Assembly: GCF_020873895.1 (NCBI RefSeq)
Contig: NZ_JAHWGT010000033.1
Location: 17,595 to 81,594, forward strand
Source of the DNA: Streptomyces sp. DH12
GTDB lineage: Bacteria > Actinomycetota > Actinomycetes > Streptomycetales > Streptomycetaceae
Length of the DNA: 64,000 nucleotides
Direction of reading: 5' to 3'
Shown in pieces: positions 57,541 to 64,000 of the stretch (position 1 is the first letter of the stretch; every line of letters starts with the position of its first letter). The position numbers and the translations under genes were made by a program. Below the pieces are notes generated by a model. That model saw nothing but the letters and a program-made list of their open reading frames with translations, made no database searches and was not told the DNA's origin.

Positions 57541-58755
57541 TCACGCGACGACGCCGTCCCGGCGCAGCCGCGCGCACTCCCGCGCGTCCAACCCGAGTTC
57601 CCCCAGTACGGCGTCCGTGTGCTCGCCCAGCGCGGGCACCGCCCCCATCAGCGGCTCCGGTCCGCCCGGCAGGGTGATCGGCGGCAGCAGCGCCCGCAGC
57701 GGCCCCACCGCCGAGCCGACCTCCCGCCACCGGTCCCGCGCCGCGAGCTGCGGGTGCGCCACCACGTCGGCCACCGTGTTGAGCCGCGCGCACGCGATGC
57801 CCGCCGCCTCCAGCCGCTCCACCGCCTCCGCCGAGTCCAGCCCGGCCAGCGCCCCGCCCACCGCGGCGTCGGTCCGCTCCCGGTTCGCCACCCGCGCCCC
57901 GTTGGTCGCGAACGCCGGGTCGTCGCCCAGCTCCGGGCGGCCCAGCACCTCGCACGCCAGCCGGCGCCACTCCCGGTCGTTCTGCACCGACAGCAGCACC
58001 TGCCCGCCGTCCGCCGTCGGATAGGCGTCGTACGGGGCGATGACGGCGTGCGCCACCCCGGTGCGCGCCGGGGGCTCGCCCCCGTGCATCCCGTGGTGCA
58101 GCGGATGGCCCATCCACTCGGCCAGGGACTCCAGCATCGAGATCTCCACCGGCCCGCCGAGCCCCGTCGTGGCCCGCCGCAGCAGCGCCGCCAGCACCCC
58201 CGAGAACGCGTACATCCCCGCCGCGATGTCGGCCGCCGGGACGCCCGCCTTCACCGGCTGCTCCGGCGTGCCCGTCACCGACACGAGCCCCGCCTCGCAC
58301 TGCACGAGCATGTCGTACGCCCGCTTGTGCGCGTACGGGCCGCCCGCCCCGTACCCGGAGACGTCGACGGCCACCAGGCGCGGGTGGGCCGCGCAGAGCG
58401 TCGCCGCGTCGAGTCCCAGGCGCGCGGCCGCTCCCTGGGCGAGGTTCTGCACGAACACATCGGCCCCCGCCACGAGCCGGCGCACGAGGGCGATGCCGCG
58501 CGGGTCCTTCAGATCGACGGCGAGGGACTCCTTGCCGCGGTTGCACCACACGAAGTGGGAGGCGAGCCCGCGCGCGGCCGTGTCGTAGCCGCGCGCGAAG
58601 TCGCCGCCGTCCGGCCGCTCGACCTTGATGACCCGGGCGCCGAGGTCGGCGAGCTGGCGGGTGGCGAACGGCGCCGACACCGCCTGCTCCACGGCGACGA
58701 CCGTGACGCCGTCCAGCGGCAGGGGGAGCGGCCGGGGCCGCGGGTGGGTGCTCAT
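57541..58755 (-). CDS. CaiB/BaiF (family III) CoA-transferase
   Basis: 404 residues. DGVTVVAVEQAVSAPFATRQ, KVERPDGGDFARGYD, and SGYGAGGPYAHKRAYDMLVQ with the catalytic Asp are in order. GMYAFSGVLAALLRR and LLSVQNDREWRRLACEVLG follow. Transfers CoA between carboxylic acids; the substrate is unknown. ATG 58755 was chosen over upstream starts that add an Arg-rich tail. Confidence 0.92.
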   Translation of the reverse strand: MSTHPRPRPLPLPLDGVTVVAVEQAVSAPFATRQLADLGARVIKVERPDGGDFARGYDTAARGLASHFVWCNRGKESLAVDLKDPRGIALVRRLVAGADVFVQNLAQGAAARLGLDAATLCAAHPRLVAVDVSGYGAGGPYAHKRAYDMLVQCEAGLVSVTGTPEQPVKAGVPAADIAAGMYAFSGVLAALLRRATTGLGGPVEISMLESLAEWMGHPLHHGMHGGEPPARTGVAHAVIAPYDAYPTADGGQVLLSVQNDREWRRLACEVLGRPELGDDPAFATNGARVANRERTDAAVGGALAGLDSAEAVERLEAAGIACARLNTVADVVAHPQLAARDRWREVGSAVGPLRALLPPITLPGGPEPLMGAVPALGEHTDAVLGELGLDARECARLRRDGVVA

Positions 58756-58882
58756 GACAGCCGTGCCTACCGTGTACCGGCCACCTTTGTCACCCCTCCG
58801 GGCGGGCGGGCGCCTGCCCCGAAGGCGCCGGCAGGGCCTCCGGCCGCGCACCGGGGCGGCCGCCGACCGCCCGGCGGGGCGG

Positions 58883-60082
58883 CTACAGCAGGGCGAGCTG
58901 GCCCTCCGGGCCCTCCTCCGCGCGGTCCAGCACCGAGGCCGGGCGGCGGGCCGCGCCCGGGACGGGCAGGACGCCGGCCGCGCGGAGGTCGGCGCGGGTC
59001 ACCCGCTCCACGCCGGACAGCTCCGGACGCTCCGCCTCCAGCTGGGCCTGGAGGGCCAGCACGGTGATCAGCTCCAGCAGCTCCGAGGTCCACTCCGCGG
59101 GCCACGCGGCGGGGCCGACCGCCTCCAGCGTGCCGGGCTCGACGGGGGCGGTGCGGCGCTCGAACCACGCCTCCAGCACCCGCACCCCGCCCGCCCGGTA
59201 CTCCCACGCGCCGGCCGGCACGGGCGCGATGCGGCCCCCGTCGCCGACGAGCAGCGCCTCGGCCTCCGCGTCGTACGCCAGGCCCCGCGGCCGCGCCGGC
59301 AGCGCGGCCCGCACGTACGGGCGCCGCCCGCCCGGCAGTCGGGGGCGCTCTCCGCCGCGGGCGCCGCGCAGCTGCACCTGCGCCATCCGGCGGCCCAGGG
59401 CCACGCCCGCCGCCCACACGGCCGGGTCGGCGGGCAGCGGGACGGCGCACCCGGCGGGGGAGGGGCGGGCGGCGGCCAGCGCCCAGGCCGGCAGCTCCTC
59501 CGCGGGCACCTCGCGGCCGTGGCGCGCCCCCAGCAGCTCCAGCAGGCCCGGCGTGACGTTGGGCTCGCGCCCGCCGGGGCGCCGGTACAGCGGCCGGATG
59601 CGGCCCGGGCGGCCCGCCGGCGAGCGGCCGTCCGGCAGCACGGCCGTCACCAGCAGGGCCGGGCCCGGCGCCTGCGGCACGTACCCCTGCTCGACGGTGA
59701 ACAACTGCCGCCCGTCGGCCACCCGCCACAGCTCCGGACGGGCCTCGTCGAGCAGCCGGTGGTCCGGCAGCAGCCACTGCTCGTCGAACGGCCCGTGCGC
59801 GAGCCGCACCGGCTCCGGGCACGGGCCGGCCTCCCGCGCGAACCGGGCCGTCCCCGTCCGCTGCCCCGGCAGCGCGGCGACCGCGCTCGTGAGCGTCCGC
59901 GCCCGCGTGGGCCGGAACAGGGTCTCCCGCTCGGCGCCGCCGGCCCGGACCAGCGCGTCCCAGCGGGCCCGCAGCGTCCGCGCGTCCGGGGCGACGACCC
60001 ACGGGCGGCCCAGTCGCAGCGGCGCCACCGACCAGGGCATCAGGTCGTCGAGCAGGGGCACGTCATCGGTCACGGCCCGCAT
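58883..60082 (-). CDS. orphan Type ISP restriction-modification specificity-like domain
   Basis: 399 residues without helicase or methyltransferase motifs. It matches what I recall of the C-terminal Type ISP domain: MPWSVAPLRLGRPWVVAP, ETLFRPTRARTLTSAVAALP, RLAHGPFDEQWLLPDHRLLD, RPGRIRPLYRRPGG and WTSELLELITVLALQAQLE. In full enzymes this region reads the DNA target. Here it is a complete stand-alone gene, common in streptomycetes. Role unknown; scavenged DNA-binding function is possible. Confidence 0.65.
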   Translation of the reverse strand: MRAVTDDVPLLDDLMPWSVAPLRLGRPWVVAPDARTLRARWDALVRAGGAERETLFRPTRARTLTSAVAALPGQRTGTARFAREAGPCPEPVRLAHGPFDEQWLLPDHRLLDEARPELWRVADGRQLFTVEQGYVPQAPGPALLVTAVLPDGRSPAGRPGRIRPLYRRPGGREPNVTPGLLELLGARHGREVPAEELPAWALAAARPSPAGCAVPLPADPAVWAAGVALGRRMAQVQLRGARGGERPRLPGGRRPYVRAALPARPRGLAYDAEAEALLVGDGGRIAPVPAGAWEYRAGGVRVLEAWFERRTAPVEPGTLEAVGPAAWPAEWTSELLELITVLALQAQLEAERPELSGVERVTRADLRAAGVLPVPGAARRPASVLDRAEEGPEGQLALL

Positions 60083-60191
60083 GCTAATGACCGCGCCCGG
60101 TCGCCACCACCACGTCCGCGACCCGGCGCCCCGGACCGCGTCCGCGCCCGGCCGCCCCGATCGGGGCCCGCGCCGGCCGCCGCGGCCGGGC

Positions 60192-60941
60192 TCAGTCCGC
60201 CTCCACCGTGACCGTGAAGGAGAACCGGTCGCCCCGGTAGCGGATCCGCGCCACGTCCACCACCCGGCCGTCCTCGTCGTACGTCACGCCCGTGTAGTGC
60301 AGGATCGGCGACAGCAGCGGCACCTGGAGCAGCTCGGCCGTCTCCGGGTCGGCGAGCCGCGCCTCGACCGTGTCCGTGATCCGGCTGATCCGCACCCCCA
60401 CCGCGTCCCGCAGCACCTTCGTCATCGGCCACCGCTCCAGGTCGGCCACGCCGATCGCCGCCGCGACCTCCGGGCGGACCGCGTTCTCCGCCCAGTTCGT
60501 CGGCTCGCCGGTCTCCGCGTCCCGCCGCAGCCGCCGGTAGGCGACGACCTCCGGCAGGTCGGGGAAGTGCTCGGCCAGCTCGCCGGGGACCGGCCGCGGG
60601 CCGTGCCCGAGCACCGTCGTCCGCTCGCCGGACTGCTGCGCGACGATGGCGTCGATCGAGCCGAGCAGCCGGCGCGGGGCGCTGCGCCGGGCGCCCGGCT
60701 CGATGAAGGTGCCGCGCCGCCGGTGGCGGCTGATCAGCCCCTCCTCCTCCAGCTCCTTGAGCGCCTGCCGCATGGTCAGCACGCTCACCCCGTAGTGCGC
60801 CGCCAGCTGCTCCTCGGTGGGCAGCCGCAGCGACGCGTCGGGGGAGCGCCCCAGTATCGAGGCGCGCAGGGACTGGGACACCTGGTACCACAGCGGCAGC
60901 TTGCGGTTGAGGACCAGGGAGTCGGGGGCGAAGGCGGACAC
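60192..60941 (-). CDS. GntR/HutC-family regulator with UTRA domain
   Basis: 249 residues. N-terminal winged helix (LRLPTEEQLAAHYGVSVLT, MRQALKELEEEGLISRHRR, RGTFIEPG) and a C-terminal UTRA ligand-binding domain (VAYRRLRRDAETGEPTNW, DTVEARLADPETAELLQVPL, RIRYRGDRFSFTVTVEAD). It starts 46 bp after hmgA on the same strand, so it is probably cotranscribed and may control hmgA in response to a tyrosine-pathway intermediate. Confidence 0.9.
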   Translation of the reverse strand: MSAFAPDSLVLNRKLPLWYQVSQSLRASILGRSPDASLRLPTEEQLAAHYGVSVLTMRQALKELEEEGLISRHRRRGTFIEPGARRSAPRRLLGSIDAIVAQQSGERTTVLGHGPRPVPGELAEHFPDLPEVVAYRRLRRDAETGEPTNWAENAVRPEVAAAIGVADLERWPMTKVLRDAVGVRISRITDTVEARLADPETAELLQVPLLSPILHYTGVTYDEDGRVVDVARIRYRGDRFSFTVTVEAD

Positions 60942-60987
60942 GGCATCTCCGGGGGGCTGGGTGCGGTGTACGACCCACGGTGACGTA

Positions 60988-62367
60988 CTACGCGCGGAAG
61001 TGGCGCTCCAGACCCTGCCACACGTCGTCGTAGCCCCGCTGCAGGTGGTCGGCTCCGGCCGCCTGGGCGGTGGTCGTCAGCGGCCAGCGCGTCTCGAACA
61101 TGAAAGCCAGGCCGTCGTCGATCCTCTGCGGCGCCAGCTCGGCGGCGCTGGCGCGGTCGAAGGTCTCCCGGTCCGGGCCGTGCGCCGACATCATCGAGTG
61201 CAGCGAGCCGCCGCCCGGCACGAAGCCCTCCGCCTTGGCGTCGTACGCGCCCTCGATCAGGCCCATGTACTCGCTCATGACGTTGCGGTGGAAGTACGGC
61301 GGGCGGAAGGTGTCCTCGCCGACCAGCCAGCGCGGCGCGAAGACGACGAAGTCCACCCCGGCCAGGCCGGGGGTGTCGGACGGCGAAGTGAGGACGGTGA
61401 AGATCGACGGGTCCGGGTGGTCGTAGGAGATCGTCCCGATGACGTTGAAGGTGCGCAGGTCGTAGACGTACGGGACGTGGTTGCCGTGCCAGGCGACGAC
61501 GTCGAGCGGGGAGTGGTCGTACGTCGCGGCCCAGAGGTTGCCGCAGTACTTGTTGACCACCTCCACCTCGCCCTCGACGTCCTCGTACGCGGCGACCGGG
61601 GCGCGGAAGTCGCGCGGGTTCGCCAGGCCGTTGGCGCCGATCGGGCCGAGGTCGGGCAGCTGGAAGGGCCGGCCGTAGTTCTCGCAGACGTACCCGCGGG
61701 CCGTGTCGTCGAGCAGCTCGACGCGGAAGCGGACGCCGCGCGGGACGAGCGCGACCTCGCCCGGGCGGGCGGCCAGGACGCCGAACTCGGTGCGCAGCAG
61801 CAGACCGCCGCGCTCGGGCACGATCAGCAGCTCGCCGTCGGCGTCGCTGAAGACCCGCTCCATGGAGGTGTCGGCGTGGTAGAGGTGCACGGCCACGCCG
61901 GTGCGCCGGGTCACGTCGCCGTTGCCGCCGAGGGTCCACAGGCCCGCCAGCCAGTCCGTGCCGGGCGCCGGCGCGGGCAGCGGGTTCCAGCGCAGCCGGT
62001 TGGGGTCGGGGACGGTCTCGGTGAAGGGCGCCGAGCGCAGCGTGCCGTTGTCCACGCGGGTGAACGCCGGGTGCGCGGCGGACGGGCGGATCCGGTACAG
62101 CCACGACCGCCTGTTGTGCGCCCGCGGCTCGGTGAAGGCGCTGCCGCTCAGCTGCTCCGCGTACAGCCCGAGGGGGGCGCGCTGCGGGGAGTTGCGGCCG
62201 TGCGGCAGGGCGCCGGGGACCGCCTCCGACTGGTGCTCGTTGCCGAAGCCCGAGAGGTACTCCAGGCCCGCGGCCGTCCCGCGGGCCCGTTCGCGCGCGG
62301 ACCGGTCTCCCCGGTCCGCCTGCTCGCCCGTCCGTCCGTCCGCCTGTACGGCGCCGCCCATGGTCAT
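60988..62367 (-). CDS. hmgA: homogentisate 1,2-dioxygenase
   Basis: Fe(II) ring-cleavage enzyme of tyrosine and phenylalanine catabolism. 459 residues. [51 protein letters not shown], and the iron-ligand region [18 protein letters not shown], then [12 protein letters not shown] 62367 has AGGAG 7 nt upstream. The ~35-residue N-terminal extension is Arg/Asp-rich. Two operator-like sequences lie just upstream. Confidence 0.96.
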   Translation of the reverse strand: MTMGGAVQADGRTGEQADRGDRSARERARGTAAGLEYLSGFGNEHQSEAVPGALPHGRNSPQRAPLGLYAEQLSGSAFTEPRAHNRRSWLYRIRPSAAHPAFTRVDNGTLRSAPFTETVPDPNRLRWNPLPAPAPGTDWLAGLWTLGGNGDVTRRTGVAVHLYHADTSMERVFSDADGELLIVPERGGLLLRTEFGVLAARPGEVALVPRGVRFRVELLDDTARGYVCENYGRPFQLPDLGPIGANGLANPRDFRAPVAAYEDVEGEVEVVNKYCGNLWAATYDHSPLDVVAWHGNHVPYVYDLRTFNVIGTISYDHPDPSIFTVLTSPSDTPGLAGVDFVVFAPRWLVGEDTFRPPYFHRNVMSEYMGLIEGAYDAKAEGFVPGGGSLHSMMSAHGPDRETFDRASAAELAPQRIDDGLAFMFETRWPLTTTAQAAGADHLQRGYDDVWQGLERHFRA

Positions 62368-62386
62368 CGCCCGCTCCTGCCGTTCA

Positions 62387-62416
62387 AGGATTCCTCTGTA
62401 TGACCGTAGGATTCCT
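62387..62416 (-). promoter_or_regulatory. paired AGGATTCCT operator-like sites upstream of hmgA
   Basis: Two identical near-palindromes AGGA-T-TCCT at 62387-62395 and 62408-62416 are exactly 21 bp apart, two helical turns, just before the hmgA start. Candidate sites for the downstream GntR regulator. Confidence 0.6.
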
Positions 62417-62605
62417 GGTGCCCCGCCGTCAACGGGGCGCGGGGGGCCGTGCGGCGCGGGGGGCCGCGCGGCCCCCGTCCGGCGGCTGCGCCGACCGGGC
62501 GAACCGGCGCGGCGCGCCGCCCGGCAAGTCCGATCTGTCCGAGAGGTAACGGATATTCAGATTATCGGCTGATCCGTACGACACATCCTCACGGAGGAAC
62601 CCCTC

Positions 62606-63211
62606 ATGACCGCAGCCCGACCACTCCTGCGCACCGCCGTCGCCGGACTCGTCCTCGCCGGCGCCGCCCTCGGCGGCGCGCCCGCCGCCGTGGCCGCACC
62701 CGGGGACAACGGCGACGTCAAGATCCACAGCAGCAGCACCTCCCCGCTCGACCAGCGCAACGAGCCCAAGGTGTGCAGCTTCTACCTCGCCGCGTTCAAC
62801 TTCGACGGGCTCCAGCAGGTCAGCTACACCATCACGCCGCAGCCGATGAAGACCGGCGACCCCAGCGTCCAGGGGGCGATCACCCTCTCCCCGACGGGCA
62901 CCGGCCACACCGACGAGCTCTCGCTGCCCGACGGCATGTACAAGCTCACCTGGACCTTCACGGGCGCCACCGGCGCCGGCAAGACGAAGGTCTTCGGCGT
63001 CGACTGCCCCGACGGCACGAGCGGCACGAGCGGCACCAGCGAGGAGGTGACCCCCAGCGGCGCCGTCGGCGCGGGCGGCGGCGGCATGGCGGAGACCCCG
63101 TCGGACGACGGCTCGTCGTTCGGCGTCGCGGCGGCGCTCGCGGCCGGTCTGGCGGGCAGCGCCGGACTGATCCTCGTCCGTCGTCGCCGTCGCGCCGATG
63201 GCGCCGCGTAG
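62606..63211 (+). CDS. putative surface protein with signal peptide and C-terminal membrane anchor
   Basis: 201 residues. Signal peptide (LLRTAVAGLVLAGAALG, cleaved after AVA), a secreted domain of ~110 residues with two Cys (KVCSFYLAAFNFDGLQQVSY, LPDGMYKLTWTFTGATGAGK), a Gly/Ser linker, then a hydrophobic helix ending RRRRRADG. The tail looks like a sortase signal, but the pentapeptide before it is not a clear LPXTG or LAXTG. ATG with GGAGGAA 6 nt upstream. It overlaps the sortase gene by 14 nt. Confidence 0.8.
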   Translation: MTAARPLLRTAVAGLVLAGAALGGAPAAVAAPGDNGDVKIHSSSTSPLDQRNEPKVCSFYLAAFNFDGLQQVSYTITPQPMKTGDPSVQGAITLSPTGTGHTDELSLPDGMYKLTWTFTGATGAGKTKVFGVDCPDGTSGTSGTSEEVTPSGAVGAGGGGMAETPSDDGSSFGVAAALAAGLAGSAGLILVRRRRRADGAA

Positions 63212-63971
63212 GCCCGGCCACACACGGTTCACCCGCCGGCAGCGGCGCCTGCTCCGCCTCGCCAGGACGGCGACGGCGGCTGCGACGCTGGTCGCCGGCG
63301 GGGCCTGGTGGGCCCAGGACGAGGCGCCGCCGTCCGGGCCCCTCCGGCCCGTGGCGGCCCAGCGCCAGCAACCCGCCGCCCCGGCCACGCCGGCACCCGG
63401 GGCGGCCGCCGGGGCCGCCGGCGGGCGGGCCGTCCGCCCGGCACCCGCGCCCACCCCGAAACCGCCGCCGCCGACACCGCCGCCCGCCCCCCTCGGCCCG
63501 TCGCCCGCCGCCCGGCTCGCCATCCCGGCCATCACCATCGAGGCCCCCGTCATCGGCCTCGGCCTGGACGAGACCGGCCGGCTGCGCTCCCCGCCGGTCG
63601 ACGACCCCCGGCTCGTCGGCTGGTACGACGGCGGTCCCACGCCCGGTGAGAAGGGCACGGCCGTCGCCGTCGGCCACCGCGACACCCGCACCGGGGCCGC
63701 CGTCTTCCTCGACATCCACTCGCTGAAGCGCGGCAACACCGTCCGGGTCACCCGGCTGGACGGGCGGACGGCCGTCTTCACGGTCGACCGCGTGCGGACG
63801 TACACGAAGGACAAGTTCCCCGACAAGGAGGTCTACGGGCCCACCGGCCGCCCCGAGCTGCGCCTGCTCACCTGCGGCGGGGCCTTCGACCCGAAGAAGG
63901 GGTACGACGCCAACGTCGTCGTCTTCGCCCACCTCGCCGAGGTCCTCCCGGCGGGCGTCGACCAGGCGTGA
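63198..63971 (+). CDS. class F-like sortase
   Basis: 257 residues. N-terminal membrane anchor, a Pro/Ala linker to about 100, then the sortase barrel: LAIPAITIEAPVIGLGLDE, AVGHRDTRTGAAVF with the catalytic His, and RLLTCGGAFDPKKGYDANVV with the nucleophile Cys. The usual Arg after Cys is not evident; Lys residues are at that place. It probably anchors the preceding surface protein. The window ends 29 bp after the stop. Confidence 0.85.
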   Translation: MAPRRPGHTRFTRRQRRLLRLARTATAAATLVAGGAWWAQDEAPPSGPLRPVAAQRQQPAAPATPAPGAAAGAAGGRAVRPAPAPTPKPPPPTPPPAPLGPSPAARLAIPAITIEAPVIGLGLDETGRLRSPPVDDPRLVGWYDGGPTPGEKGTAVAVGHRDTRTGAAVFLDIHSLKRGNTVRVTRLDGRTAVFTVDRVRTYTKDKFPDKEVYGPTGRPELRLLTCGGAFDPKKGYDANVVVFAHLAEVLPAGVDQA

Positions 63972-64000
63972 ACCGGCGGGCCCGCGCCTCCCCGAGGGGG

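Overview
The window is a very GC-rich (well over 70% by eye), gene-dense piece of an actinobacterial chromosome. Gene content and order point to Streptomyces: pyrG, NUDIX, ald, ParA-like, scpA, scpB, rluB, cmk and der in series; a SepF-like sporulation cell-division gene (SflA type); dnaE2-imuB; an LAXTG-tagged lytic polysaccharide monooxygenase; a pseudokinase; and hmgA. From memory, this order resembles the S. coelicolor region from SCO1776 (pyrG) down to SCO1715 (hmgA). I saw no rRNA, tRNA, CRISPR array, insertion sequence, prophage or large biosynthetic cluster.

Layout. 1-10.9 kb: end of CTP synthase, ADP-ribose pyrophosphatase, a large P-loop/TPR protein with a repetitive N-terminus, alanine dehydrogenase, then a tightly packed chromosome-biology operon (ParA-like ATPase, putative ribbon-helix-helix partner, ScpA, ScpB, RluB). 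10.9-14.3 kb: a NUDIX/winged-helix regulator behind its own promoter and operator-like palindrome, an ADP-ribosylglycohydrolase and two convergent RlaP-type nucleotidyltransferases. This is the best candidate for a little-described system, because the set resembles predicted RNA-repair/ADP-ribose modules. 14.3-20.7 kb: Rieske lipoprotein, DUF952, tyrA, cmk, acyltransferase, der and two SseB-neighbourhood genes. 20.9-29.9 kb: an Rpf-like lytic enzyme, a branched-chain-amino-acid-type ABC importer in which both permeases and one ATPase are fused into one chain, two lipoproteins (one the likely binding protein) and a glycosyltransferase pair.

30-40 kb: I78 inhibitor, PAP2 phosphatase, DHA2 exporter, acyl-CoA dehydrogenase, sflA, a Cys-tailed DUF5685 protein, a secreted serine protease and a YhgE-like membrane protein. 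40-44.6 kb: the mutagenic polymerase pair dnaE2-imuB. 44.9-51.6 kb: secreted lipase, LAXTG-anchored LPMO, a CitB-type response regulator divergent from tctCBA, and a GNAT. 51.6-64 kb: DUF402, tandem GNAT, GntR, AAA ATPase, SGNH hydrolase, Ser/Thr pseudokinase, a small conserved protein, a CoA-transferase, an orphan Type ISP specificity domain, GntR plus hmgA (tyrosine catabolism), and a surface protein with a class F-like sortase at the right edge.

Most operons use 1-4 nt start/stop overlaps (ATGA, GTGA, TGATG), and GTG starts are frequent. Starts were chosen from Shine-Dalgarno spacing and family N-termini and are stated where they matter. Family assignments rest on motifs read from the translations; no database search was possible.
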